Origin: Candidatus Parvarchaeota archaeon | Lineage (GTDB): Archaea > Nanobdellota > Nanobdellia > Parvarchaeales > Parvarchaeaceae | Length of the DNA stretch: 54,423 bases | Direction of reading: 5' to 3' | NCBI GenBank assembly: GCA_023269965.1 | Contig: JAGDXU010000026.1 | Coordinates: 1 to 54,423 of the forward strand | Part shown: positions 8,832 to 18,489 of the stretch, piece after piece | Numbering within the stretch: position 1 is the stretch's first letter | How the letters are laid out: each line of letters starts with the position of its first letter | Made by a program: the position numbers and the translations under genes | The notes under the pieces: generated by a model | The model's input: only the letters and a program-made list of their open reading frames with translations | Database searches by the model: none | What the model was told of the DNA's origin: nothing

Positions 8832-9414
8832 TCGAAAACACCTCCTTTATGAATTCCTCTGAATTAAGAAAGACCACGTGGTATTTTAGTACCTCTTTTA
8901 CTAATATATCTTTGCGTAGATCTTCTCTAAATGCATTCATAGGATAGCATTTAACACTTATATCTATCCCATACATCTGCGATGCTCTCTCTATTTCTTT
9001 TTGATTGTATTTACCAACAACAAATATGTCTAAATCTGATTCGGGTCTGTTAGTACCTTTTGCGTAACTTCCGAAGATTACTCCTATTCCATCAATTTGC
9101 GGAGTTATCTTTTCTACTATCTCGTTTATGATTGAATTTTCATTTAGGAAGCTTATAGTTTTGTATTGCTCGCAAAACACTAGAAATCTTTGAGCTATAT
9201 AATTCCGCCTTAAGGAGTATGAGACTATCTTTCCCTGCCTTTTGGATTCGATTATACCTCTGCTCTCAAGGTCTGAGAGCATTATCTGAGCAGTCCTCGG
9301 GCTTATTCTTAGAACACGCTGTACCTCTCTTATATAAAAGCTCCTATCAAATCCTTCTGTGAATAGAGAAAGCACACGTAGATGATTCTCAGTTATGTTT
9401 ACTTTATTATACAT
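8824..9414 (-). CDS. HTH + minimal nucleotidyltransferase (MNT) protein (antitoxin-like)
   Basis: N-terminal wHTH; GSYAKGTNRPESDLDIFVVG (GSx10DxD) nucleotidyltransferase motif. Confidence 0.9.
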   Translation of the reverse strand: MYNKVNITENHLRVLSLFTEGFDRSFYIREVQRVLRISPRTAQIMLSDLESRGIIESKRQGKIVSYSLRRNYIAQRFLVFCEQYKTISFLNENSIINEIVEKITPQIDGIGVIFGSYAKGTNRPESDLDIFVVGKYNQKEIERASQMYGIDISVKCYPMNAFREDLRKDILVKEVLKYHVVFLNSEEFIKEVFSNG

Positions 9415-9501
9415 ATGTATTTATTATAATACAATCTATTTAAACCTATCTTTCTCATGGCTTTGATTCTTATAAAAGTTCACTTGTCGAAATACTGACT
9501 G

Positions 9502-9685
9502 ACAGGAAAACATTTTTAAATAGAAAGAATGATAGAAAGGATGATAGCGTCCATAGGCCAGTGGCAAATCCCGTTCCCATTTCGAACACGGAAGATAATC
9601 GCTGGTGCGTCTCATGAGTAGTCAGTAAAATGGCAAAAATGAGTTGATGCTATCACTTAAATTGTTAAAAGGTGAAGATGATACA
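9502..9685. repeat. 184-bp direct repeat copy 2
   Basis: Identical by eye to 8095..8278. Confidence 0.95.
9543..9654 (+). rRNA. 5S rRNA copy 2, immediately upstream of rpsM
   Basis: Same sequence as 8136..8247. Confidence 0.93.
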
Positions 9686-10202
9686 GACTGTACAGGATAA
9701 AGCGGTAAAGGCGCCAAAGAAGGCTATAGAGAAGCGCATAATAAGAATCGGAGACACAGACCTAGATGGTGATAAAAGTGTCATAAGTCAGTTGATAAGA
9801 ATCTATGGGGTCAGTGCGTCCTATGCAAATGCAATCATAAATGCGCTGAATCTTGAAGCAAAGACTAAGCTTCAGGATCTAAATGAAGAGACTATAAATA
9901 AACTCAAGGAAGCATTGATAAATCCACAAAAGTATGGCATACCCCTCTGGCTTTTAAACTGGCAAAAAGAAGTTGAATCTGGTACATCAAAACACAAAGT
10001 TGGAAGTGAGTTGAAGTCTAAGAATGCCTTAAATTTACAGCAGATTAAACTACTTCGCACATTTCGCGGAATAAGACACCAGTTTGGATACAAGGTTAGA
10101 GGTCAAAAAACGCGTTCCAGAGGTGCAAATGAAAAGGGAAGAATAGGCAAGACCATCGGCGTGACTAAATCCAAGGAGATGAAGCAGCCAGCAAAAGAGT
10201 GA
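9672..10202 (+). CDS. rpsM: 30S ribosomal protein uS13
   Basis: RIIRIGDTDLDGDKSVISQLIRIYGVSASYANAI...LRTFRGIRHQFGYKVRGQKTRSRG; GTG at 9672 or ATG at 9678. Confidence 0.95.
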   Translation: MKMIQTVQDKAVKAPKKAIEKRIIRIGDTDLDGDKSVISQLIRIYGVSASYANAIINALNLEAKTKLQDLNEETINKLKEALINPQKYGIPLWLLNWQKEVESGTSKHKVGSELKSKNALNLQQIKLLRTFRGIRHQFGYKVRGQKTRSRGANEKGRIGKTIGVTKSKEMKQPAKE

Positions 10203-10206
10203 ATTT

Positions 10207-10740
10207 ATGGGAACAAGCAAGAGACAGACAAACAAGTTCAAACCTCCAACAAAGATATGGGATAAGAGTAGAATAGATCGGGATAGGGTTCTAAGAAGGA
10301 AATACGGGTTTAAAAGCAAGAAAGAACTTTGGAAGGAAGAATCTTTCTTGAGAAACATAAGGAAGAGAGCAAGAGATATAATAGCTTCAAAGGCGACAAA
10401 TACTGAGGCAGAGGGAGAAAAAACATTCATCGAAACACTGAATAAGCTGGGTTTGGTGGAGAAGGATGCGACAGAGGATAACGTTTTAGAGTTAGGGATA
10501 GAGGACATACTTGAAAGAAGACTCCAAACTATAGTCTTCAAGAAAGGTTTATCAAGAAGTATAAATGAAGCAAGGCAGATGATAACACACTCACATATAG
10601 CGATAGGGGACAAAGTTGTATCAGCTCCAAGTATGCTTGTAAATAAGGAGGACGAAGATAGAGTGATTTATGCACCAAACTCTCCATTTAAATCTGAGAC
10701 ACATCCTATAAGGGTAAAGAAGGAGGAAAACAAAGGATGA
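10207..10740 (+). CDS. rpsD: 30S ribosomal protein uS4
   Basis: [20 protein letters not shown]...[43 protein letters not shown]. Confidence 0.95.
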   Translation: MGTSKRQTNKFKPPTKIWDKSRIDRDRVLRRKYGFKSKKELWKEESFLRNIRKRARDIIASKATNTEAEGEKTFIETLNKLGLVEKDATEDNVLELGIEDILERRLQTIVFKKGLSRSINEARQMITHSHIAIGDKVVSAPSMLVNKEDEDRVIYAPNSPFKSETHPIRVKKEENKG

Positions 10741-11132
10741 TTATGGAAAAGGGAAAGGTTGGTGTTTTGCATATCTATTCTACGATGAATAACACTATAA
10801 TACATGTCACTGACCTTAGTGGAATCCATACTTTTTCTATACACAGTGGCGGTTCACAGGTTAAAGCAGACCGTTTAGGTTCATCTCCAAGGGCTGCAAT
10901 GGATGCTGCTAAGAAAGTTGCTGAGGAAATATCAATGAAAGGGATAAGAGAGGTACACGCTAAGATAAGAGCCGCTGGTGGGATAAAATCAAAAACTACT
11001 GGCCCTGGTGCAAAATCAGCACTAAGAGCTTTGGAAAGGTCTGGAATAAGGATTTTAAGCGTAGAGAATGTCACACCAATTCCGCACGATGGATGTAAAA
11101 GAAAAGGTGGAAGAAAAGGTAGGAGGATGTAG
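10737..11132 (+). CDS. rpsK: 30S ribosomal protein uS11
   Basis: [21 protein letters not shown]...[28 protein letters not shown]...[18 protein letters not shown]. Confidence 0.96.
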   Translation: MIMEKGKVGVLHIYSTMNNTIIHVTDLSGIHTFSIHSGGSQVKADRLGSSPRAAMDAAKKVAEEISMKGIREVHAKIRAAGGIKSKTTGPGAKSALRALERSGIRILSVENVTPIPHDGCKRKGGRKGRRM

Positions 11133-11134
11133 AT

Positions 11135-11890
11135 ATGCCAGTAGAAACGTTAAGTAAGGGCGACAAAAAAGCACAATTCTTGGTAACTGACAGCCACTTC
11201 TCGATGTTGAACGCTTTGAGACGAGCAATCATAACAAATGTAAAGACAATGGCCATAGATGATGTCACTATCTATACCAATACAAGTTCTATGTATGATG
11301 AAATATTGGCCAACAGACTTGGTTTAATTCCACTAAAGACCATCCCGGAACTTGAAAAATCAAAGAAGGAAGTAGTTTTCTCATTGAAGGAGATCGGGCC
11401 AAAAGTGGTGCACTCTGGTGACCTTAAGTCTTCCGACCCGGATATAGTACCTGTATACGACAATATGGTACTAGTTTCGCTTAAAATTGGTGAGAGCATA
11501 GATTTAGAGGCAAAAGCTAAGTTTGGCGACGGAAGTGAGCACACTAAATTCACACCTGCTCATGTATTCTATCATTTCTATCCAAAGATAGAGATAACAA
11601 AGGAAAACGTAAAGAATGCCGCACAGATAGCTGAGAAATGCCCAGTAAATATACTAGAAGCAGATGGTGGAAAGCTTTCGGTTAAGAAAGGGCAAATAAG
11701 CAGATGCATACTGTGTAAGGCCTGTGAGGAATTCGCTGGAGAAGATATTATAAAGATATCATCAGACAACAAAAAGATAATATTCGAAATAGAAAGCTGG
11801 GGGCAGCTTTCATTGAAGCAAATAATAGACGAGGCTTTTGATTCATTAAAGGAAGAAGCCGAGGCTATAAAAGATAGGATTACCAAGTGA
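11135..11890 (+). CDS. DNA-directed RNA polymerase subunit Rpo3 (RpoD), Fe-S cysteines retained
   Basis: FSMLNALRRAIITNVKTMAID; EKCPVNILE...CILCKACEEF; position after uS11. Confidence 0.94.
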   Translation: MPVETLSKGDKKAQFLVTDSHFSMLNALRRAIITNVKTMAIDDVTIYTNTSSMYDEILANRLGLIPLKTIPELEKSKKEVVFSLKEIGPKVVHSGDLKSSDPDIVPVYDNMVLVSLKIGESIDLEAKAKFGDGSEHTKFTPAHVFYHFYPKIEITKENVKNAAQIAEKCPVNILEADGGKLSVKKGQISRCILCKACEEFAGEDIIKISSDNKKIIFEIESWGQLSLKQIIDEAFDSLKEEAEAIKDRITK

Positions 11891-11894
11891 AAAT

Positions 11895-12359
11895 CTAAAT
11901 CTTCTTAGATATATCTAGTATAAGAGGGCTATCGATTCGGATTATATCCTCCACTTTTATCCTTAGGATACTGTCTCTTGAGCCCCCTCCGCAGAATACT
12001 TCCTCTTTTGGATCAAGACTTGAATCAACTATGAACTTTGACTTGTAAGATATTGGAGGAACCCCTCCTTTTTCAAACCCAGTATGTGCTATTATTTCAT
12101 CGTCATGAGCCAGCCTAATTTTATTCTTTCCAAGCGTATTCTTCAGTTTTTCAAGATCTATCTTTCTGTCGCCGGGCAGTATTACACCTATGAACTCACC
12201 ATCAGCTAATAAGCAGATAGTCTTTGCGATTCTGCCTATGTCCACACTCAAAGTGCCGGCAGCTGCGATTGAAGAACCTGAATTACCGATGTCTTTTATA
12301 ACAACAGCCTGTATATTATGCTCCTTTATGAATCTCTCTAAATCACTTTCTGTATTCAT
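11895..12359 (-). CDS. YbaK/EbsC-type aminoacyl-tRNA deacylase-like protein
   Basis: AVVIKDIGNSGSSIAAAGTLSVDIGRIAKTICL...FEKGGVPPISY...FCGGGSRDSILRI. Confidence 0.88.
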   Translation of the reverse strand: MNTESDLERFIKEHNIQAVVIKDIGNSGSSIAAAGTLSVDIGRIAKTICLLADGEFIGVILPGDRKIDLEKLKNTLGKNKIRLAHDDEIIAHTGFEKGGVPPISYKSKFIVDSSLDPKEEVFCGGGSRDSILRIKVEDIIRIDSPLILDISKKI

Positions 12360-12360
12360 A

Positions 12361-13053
12361 TCAAATCGACTCTATGATTTTTAATAGCTCCCTTGCGTTC
12401 TTAAGCATATCATGGTCATTGTTGAAAAAGATGAATGCTTCCTTTGGATTATAATTTAAAATCGTATTGATTATACTCCTGAGTTCTTTATTTGAATATT
12501 TATAGGTATACCATGATTTTCTACCGTGAAGCCTTAGATAAATTTTATGTGTTGTTTTAGCGAAGAAAGAGCCTATCGGAGAGTCTATGCTGCACATAGT
12601 CACACCTCTTTCCTTGAACCTAGAATAGATTTCATCATTAAACCAAGACGCTGCCCTTGGCTCCACTACAGCTCTGTCAGATAAACCGCTTCTAGCTATG
12701 AAATCAAGTACAACTTCAGCCTTATTGCCCTCCACGCTCGGAGGAAGCTGGAACAGGTAGTTGTCAATGACATTGTCCATAGGTTTGAAAAGTCCTTCAA
12801 ATTTTTCAAACATTGGTACTGCCTTCTCACTGAACTTATACATGTGCGTTATACTACGATTAACTTTTATTGACCAGGATAAGCCGCTTCTCTTCGCCCA
12901 CCCCTTAACTTGATTTGGGAATGGGAACCTATAGAAGCTAGAGTTTAACTCAACTGCATTTAAACCAGAATTTGATACGTACCAATCTAAAGTTCTGCCC
13001 TCGTTCCAGTCATAAGACCAGCCAGATGTGCCAACTAAAAATTTAGTTTTCAT
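12361..13053 (-). CDS. DUF72 family protein
   Basis: FLVGTSGWSYDWNEGRTLDWYVSN..LNAVELNSSFYRFP; C-terminal YIYLRLHG-like and FNND. Confidence 0.9.
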   Translation of the reverse strand: MKTKFLVGTSGWSYDWNEGRTLDWYVSNSGLNAVELNSSFYRFPFPNQVKGWAKRSGLSWSIKVNRSITHMYKFSEKAVPMFEKFEGLFKPMDNVIDNYLFQLPPSVEGNKAEVVLDFIARSGLSDRAVVEPRAASWFNDEIYSRFKERGVTMCSIDSPIGSFFAKTTHKIYLRLHGRKSWYTYKYSNKELRSIINTILNYNPKEAFIFFNNDHDMLKNARELLKIIESI

Positions 13054-14381
13054 TTAGGCAATACAAATTGCTCCTGTCCCTTAAATATATCTATCTCATT
13101 AACCAACTCATCTCTAACCTTCACGTACTTTATATCGGCCAAAACATTCTTTCCATTTTTGGTAAATTCCTCTATAGTCCCTGTCTTCCCCTCTACTGTA
13201 AGCTTGAAATCATCCTTGAAAATTGCCTTCCTTGGCCTTTCATATAAACTTATGAGAGACCTGTTATTAACTGCATCTCTTCTAGAAATCGGCACATTGA
13301 GCCCATAAGCCTCTGAAAAAGCAGTTTCAGTCGTTAAGCTGTGGTCATCGCCGCCATCAGCCGCTTCTATTATCGTCTTCGATAGATTCACCAGACTTTG
13401 GTGTCCTTTCTTTTCACCAAACTTACGATTCTTTGGATACTTTATTATCAGAGGTACCTTTATCAATTCATCGTATAGATAAACCCCATGATCGATGTAC
13501 CCATGCTCATTCAATGCTTGACCATGGTCTGAAGTCACAATTACCATAGTATCATCGTATAATCCCATCCTCTTAAGGTTCGATATGATCTTTCCTATCA
13601 TCTGATCAAGATACTCGGCTTCCAAGATGTATTCAGATTTAACAGCCCTCATCTCTTTCGATTTTATCCTCGGAGATTTAAAGTTCTCTTGAGGGCCCCT
13701 ATATGAAGAATGTCTGTAAGGCTCGTGCACCTCCATAAGGTTAATGAACCTGAAAAAAGGCTCATTCCAATTCGATCCAGAGAGTAGCATGTTAACATAA
13801 AAAGCGCCTTTATCAAATGGAAAGTTGAGAACCTTCTCTACTTTCCTCGTTTTGAGATAAGACGCGCCATACTTGAATAAGGTTCCTATTTTCATCTTTT
13901 TGATAAGAGAGGAGATTATTTCTGTGTTACTATACCCGCTCCTTATCATCTTCATTAGCTCTTTATCCTGCCTGAGCTGGTATCTTGTAGGAACGGTATC
14001 TATATTGAAAAAATTATTGAAGCCGATATCAAGATTTGTAAGGGTGGAGACTAAAAGATTGGTGGAGATGCCAAGTGTATTGTATCCTTTAGAGGAAAGA
14101 ATAGTCGATATTAGATTTTTATAAATGCTCTTATTCTTATTTGCCACATGCCATGTCTTTAACTTTTCTGTTTCGTGCACACCATGTTCATTCAGATACA
14201 TCCCACTAAAAAAGGACACATGAGATGGTACCGTCCAAGGCGATGGAGAAATCGCATTTTTGTACAGCATCCCATCACGAGCCAAATCTGATAGATTCTT
14301 CATCTTCGCGGGGCCGCCGTACAAGTCTAACACATCACGCCTAAGTGTATCACACAATATGAAAAGTACATTGTCTGCCAT
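13050..14381 (-). CDS. sulfatase/alkaline-phosphatase superfamily protein (Thr at nucleophile position)
   Basis: NVLFILCDTLRRDVLDLYG; SPSPWTVPSHVSFFSGMY; VTSDHGQALNEHGYIDHGVYLYDELIKVPLIIK. Confidence 0.9.
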   Translation of the reverse strand: MADNVLFILCDTLRRDVLDLYGGPAKMKNLSDLARDGMLYKNAISPSPWTVPSHVSFFSGMYLNEHGVHETEKLKTWHVANKNKSIYKNLISTILSSKGYNTLGISTNLLVSTLTNLDIGFNNFFNIDTVPTRYQLRQDKELMKMIRSGYSNTEIISSLIKKMKIGTLFKYGASYLKTRKVEKVLNFPFDKGAFYVNMLLSGSNWNEPFFRFINLMEVHEPYRHSSYRGPQENFKSPRIKSKEMRAVKSEYILEAEYLDQMIGKIISNLKRMGLYDDTMVIVTSDHGQALNEHGYIDHGVYLYDELIKVPLIIKYPKNRKFGEKKGHQSLVNLSKTIIEAADGGDDHSLTTETAFSEAYGLNVPISRRDAVNNRSLISLYERPRKAIFKDDFKLTVEGKTGTIEEFTKNGKNVLADIKYVKVRDELVNEIDIFKGQEQFVLPK

Positions 14382-14619
14382 GTTCTAATTAGTACACCTC
14401 GATATATAGATAGGGTACTCTTCCATAACTGCTTTATTTAGGTACATCCTGAATTTGTTACCACGCATATTCTTATCTGTTTCTTCTTTCATAAATACCT
14501 ATTCTTACTGCCTTTGATCATTCTCGAATCAAGGTATTCTCATTGCTGAGATATTAAATTTAACAGATTTTATCGCCAGACGATTCTTTAAATATATTAT
14601 CACTATAGAATAGAAATGT

Positions 14620-14645
14620 ATTAATAGTAAATTATATCTATTAAT
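14620..14645. promoter_or_regulatory. inverted repeat ATTAATAG-N10-CTATTAAT (candidate operator) between TATA-like element and start codon
   Basis: Perfect 8-bp arms; TATA-like ctttaaatata at ~14586-14596; start codon at 14651. Confidence 0.6.
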
Positions 14646-14650
14646 TTGAT

Positions 14651-15799
14651 ATGACAATTGATTACAAACAGAACCTTAGATATACTTGGTGGGAAGAGAA
14701 CACAGATGGTGGTCTTTATTATCCAGACGTATCATGGGAAATCCTAGAAAATCAAGGTCTCAATCATAGCGATATGGAAAAGGCCTTAGATACATTGAAA
14801 GATGTCTCTTATGGAAGAACAAGCTGGGACAAATTTAATTTAATGTGGGTAAAACTGATAGCAAAAAAGCATACCTCAGAAGAGAGCGGATCGAATTTTT
14901 GGATTGAAAGAGCTAACGCAGATAAGATAACGGAAAAGAGGATAGACGAAGCTAAGACTCTAGATGATCTTGTAAAAATCTTAGGTTATGCTGACTATGA
15001 TAAACTAAAAGCCGAAGATGGGTATGAGAAGTTCTATAAGCCGAAAAATATATCTATTGGAGAATTATATAGAAGCGATTCATCAGGCACTACCGGCGCA
15101 CCAAAGACAGTTTACCATGGACCGCTCCCTTTGACCTTTTCAGCTTTGGACGAGGTCACCGGGATAATTAACACTGTTCCTCAATCCGAATTAAACGGTA
15201 AAAAACTACTGTGTTTAGGCCCTACCGGGGCTTATCAAGAGGAGCATAGGATAATCACAGATATATTGAATATGGATTATTTTGACCTTTCCTTTAACAC
15301 AAGAGGGTTAAAAAACAAATCACCTGAAGAGATAAATAAAATCATTGGGCCTGTGATTAAGAGAACCATAGATGAATTAATAAAGGGAGATGTTGGGATA
15401 ATGACAGGAACTCCCCAAGTATTGTACGGGATACCGAAAGAGCTGATAGAAAAAGTTACGATGATTAAAATGTCTGGGGTAGAGATAAACGCAAATGAGA
15501 TACATAGGCTGGAGAGAGAATATGGGGCAAAGGGAACAAAGTTTATGCCGATGTATGGGCATTTTGCGGGAAAGTCTTCAATAGGCATAGTCAACAATGA
15601 ATCAATAGAGTATTTTCCACCCTACCCATTCACAATTTACAAATTCGGGAATTCGGTAGGCTATGGACAAAGAGACAGAGCTGAACTTATAGTAGCACAG
15701 CCAGAACTCCTGCTTATACATCCGGAAGACTACGGGAAAAAGGTTAAATCCAATGAAATGTTCAATGAGGTAGATGGGATAGCAGACCCATCGAGGTGA
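14651..15799 (+). CDS. LuxE/PaaK-like adenylate-forming enzyme (382 aa, lacks a recognisable C-terminal lid domain)
   Basis: YRSDSSGTTGAPKTVYHGP AMP-binding P-loop motif; overall PaaK/LuxE-like pattern. Confidence 0.83.
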   Translation: MTIDYKQNLRYTWWEENTDGGLYYPDVSWEILENQGLNHSDMEKALDTLKDVSYGRTSWDKFNLMWVKLIAKKHTSEESGSNFWIERANADKITEKRIDEAKTLDDLVKILGYADYDKLKAEDGYEKFYKPKNISIGELYRSDSSGTTGAPKTVYHGPLPLTFSALDEVTGIINTVPQSELNGKKLLCLGPTGAYQEEHRIITDILNMDYFDLSFNTRGLKNKSPEEINKIIGPVIKRTIDELIKGDVGIMTGTPQVLYGIPKELIEKVTMIKMSGVEINANEIHRLEREYGAKGTKFMPMYGHFAGKSSIGIVNNESIEYFPPYPFTIYKFGNSVGYGQRDRAELIVAQPELLLIHPEDYGKKVKSNEMFNEVDGIADPSR

Positions 15800-16464
15800 A
15801 TATGGTTGTTGAAAGGATAAAAACTGGAATATATGGACTTGATGAAAAAATTGAGGGTGGCTTCGAAAAAGGAAGTGTAATAACAATACTTGGCGGGCCT
15901 GGTGCCGGAAAGTCAATAATTGGGATGCAGTTCCTGTATCATGGCGCTAAAAACGGAGAAAATGGGTTATATTACTCTTTTGAGGAGTCAAGAGAGGATA
16001 TCATCAAAGACATGGAAGCTGTTGGACTCGATCCAACGGATTTGATTAAACAAAACAAACTCAGTGTGGTTTCGGCCTCGCCAGTCGATTTTGAATATCT
16101 CCCCATAATAGATTCGATCAAAAAGGATAACATTAAAAGACTTGTTATAGACTCTCTCTCGACAATCTCTATGTACTTTGAGAATAACTCAAAGTTCAGG
16201 AGATTTCTGCTTGATTTGGTAAGCAGCCTGAAGGAAATTGGCGTTACGACAATAATGACGGACGAACAAGCACAGGGGACGGGGGAGAATGAGATTATGT
16301 TCTTCAGTGGTGAATATCTATCTGACGCCGTCATAAAGCTTTACTACAGTGGGCTTGGCGGTGAATACGATAGGAGCATGCAGATAATAAAGATGCGCAG
16401 GACGAATAATGAAAGGAGTGTCATACCGATGAAAATAGGGCAGGGTGGTATATACTTGAGGTGA
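15796..16464 (+). CDS. KaiC-like RecA-superfamily ATPase (single domain)
   Basis: RIKTGIYGLDEKIEGGFEKGSVITILGGPGAGKSIIGMQFLYHGAKNGENGLYYSFEE; Walker B RLVIDSL. GTG at 15796 or ATG at 15802. Confidence 0.93.
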   Translation: MNMVVERIKTGIYGLDEKIEGGFEKGSVITILGGPGAGKSIIGMQFLYHGAKNGENGLYYSFEESREDIIKDMEAVGLDPTDLIKQNKLSVVSASPVDFEYLPIIDSIKKDNIKRLVIDSLSTISMYFENNSKFRRFLLDLVSSLKEIGVTTIMTDEQAQGTGENEIMFFSGEYLSDAVIKLYYSGLGGEYDRSMQIIKMRRTNNERSVIPMKIGQGGIYLR

Positions 16465-17000
16465 AGCCAATGGATAATTCAGATTTGGAAGCCGAACAGT
16501 ACCTTCAAAACCTCATAATGACAAAAAACGTGAGGGTTGAAGACGGTAGGCTTCTGCTTCTGGGCCGCCCGGGGGTGATGCTAAATGCAGAATTCATAGT
16601 TTCCTTCTCAAAATATCTTGGTGATTACAACTCTGACTCAGTTGTCAAACTCGGAGAAAATTTGGGGGACAGTATCACTAAAGACTATAAAAACAGATTC
16701 ATTGATCCAAATAAGACCCTAAAGTTTCTATCTAGCATAACCCCTCTTGTAGGAGTTGGCAGAATTAACTTTAACATAGAAAATGAACAAGTGATAACAA
16801 CGATATCGCCTTCTGTTCTGGGAGAAACCTACGTAAAGCTATTTGGGCTAGCTAAAACGCCACAATGTCATTTCGTAGAAGGAGTAATCAATAGATTATT
16901 GGAGGGGATATTAAATAAGAAATTTAAGACAAATGAAATTGAATGCGTAAGTAAAGGCGATAATAACTGCAAATTTTTGACAACGGAGGTAAAAACTTAA
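16461..17000 (+). CDS. V4R (4-vinyl reductase) domain small-molecule-binding protein
   Basis: FVEGVINRLLEGILNKKFKTNEIECVSKGDNNCKF matches the V4R C-terminal signature. Confidence 0.85.
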   Translation: MKPMDNSDLEAEQYLQNLIMTKNVRVEDGRLLLLGRPGVMLNAEFIVSFSKYLGDYNSDSVVKLGENLGDSITKDYKNRFIDPNKTLKFLSSITPLVGVGRINFNIENEQVITTISPSVLGETYVKLFGLAKTPQCHFVEGVINRLLEGILNKKFKTNEIECVSKGDNNCKFLTTEVKT

Positions 17001-17026
17001 AAATAGAAAAAGCTTAAAAATGGAAC

Positions 17027-18472
17027 ATGGAAAAACGTGACCGGAGACTTGACCGGGAAGTAATTAGAGAGGTTGAAAATGCTTATAAGACGTTACCGGA
17101 CTTCTTGAAAACTGAGGTTTTGCCATCTTCAGAACTAGTTAGTGCCTATAAGATGTTAGAGTATGCCAGTGCCAATGTCCCGTTATACTCAAAAAAACCG
17201 TATCTGGAAGCAGTGAATAAGGCGAAAAATGGTGACTTAGAAGAGATCTTAAAGTCCACACCAATTATTGATGGTAGCATTTTCCTTAGCCATTATGATG
17301 ATTTGATTCCGTTGAATAAAACACCGATAACTGTGTATTTCTCATCAGGCTCCACCGGCAAACCAAAGCCAATACCTAGGACTTATGATCAAGATATTGA
17401 TTATGCCAGGGGATTCATAAAAAGCGTAATATATCCTGTGATGCCGAATGGCATGGATATAGAAATAAATAAAGGCCCGCCTCTGCCCGCCATAAGTGGT
17501 CGATTAATGAGCGTGATCTCGATGGAATCTAAAGCGATTGAATTTAGCCAGGGCCCGGCTCAAACAATCGCGGATCTTTTGAGGGTCATAGAAAAATTTG
17601 ATAGTAATCACTCAAAAAATATACTTATGCTGGGCTTTCCATCCGCTGTAATAAGGGAGATATATAACTTGAATGAAAGCGACAAGAATTACTTAAAAGA
17701 TGTGGTAAACAAGTTAAATTTGTATGTATTAGTTGGCGGCGAAACTTTGCCATATCAGAGAGCAAAACTACTTTACAACCTGTTACCTAGCAAAACTTTG
17801 ATAGACTTTATAGGTAGTTCGGAGGGGATTGTGGCGTATAGGGTTTACACTAGGGAAGAACTTGAAAATGATTTAGTTATAAATAAACCGTTTAGATTTG
17901 TGTCTTACAACAATCTTTTTATGATAAAGACGGGTCTGAATGGCGCGGAAAAACTGCTGACCCCTAAAGAAGCTGTCGGGCTTGAAGGTGAGCTTGTGAT
18001 AACCACCAAGGCCAGAGAAGGCGCAGAATACGTGCCACTTATAAATTACAACACCAAGGATTTAATAAAAGTAACAGACGTAGCAGAGAATGGGGACATC
18101 ATGGGCTACTATATAGGCAGGGCAGATGGGATAAAAAGGTTCGGTGTGGGTAAGCTGGTAGAGGAGATGATAGTAAACACTATAAGTGATTTGATAAACA
18201 GATATAAAGTTGGAGAGGGATACTCAGTCATAACTAGAGAAAATGGGCTAGACAAAGCCACTTTCTACTTAGACAGGGGACAATTCAGCGGTGACCCAGA
18301 AGAATTAACAAAAACCATCAAAAGCTCACTGTCATCTGCGCAGATGGAGATAGCTTATTCACTGGAAAAAGAACTGGCTACAATTCATGTCGAATTATTA
18401 AATAAAGACAGCATACCTTTCTACAAAGACAGAGGCAAAAGCAAGTGGCTGATAGATAAAAGAGAAGTTTGA
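17027..18472 (+). CDS. PaaK-like AMP-dependent synthetase/ligase (481 aa)
   Basis: TVYFSSGSTGKPKPIPRTYDQD; VGGETLPYQRAKLLYNLL..LIDFIGSSEG; YNTKDLIKV. Confidence 0.87.
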   Translation: MEKRDRRLDREVIREVENAYKTLPDFLKTEVLPSSELVSAYKMLEYASANVPLYSKKPYLEAVNKAKNGDLEEILKSTPIIDGSIFLSHYDDLIPLNKTPITVYFSSGSTGKPKPIPRTYDQDIDYARGFIKSVIYPVMPNGMDIEINKGPPLPAISGRLMSVISMESKAIEFSQGPAQTIADLLRVIEKFDSNHSKNILMLGFPSAVIREIYNLNESDKNYLKDVVNKLNLYVLVGGETLPYQRAKLLYNLLPSKTLIDFIGSSEGIVAYRVYTREELENDLVINKPFRFVSYNNLFMIKTGLNGAEKLLTPKEAVGLEGELVITTKAREGAEYVPLINYNTKDLIKVTDVAENGDIMGYYIGRADGIKRFGVGKLVEEMIVNTISDLINRYKVGEGYSVITRENGLDKATFYLDRGQFSGDPEELTKTIKSSLSSAQMEIAYSLEKELATIHVELLNKDSIPFYKDRGKSKWLIDKREV

Positions 18473-18489
18473 TAGATAATCTGTGAAAA

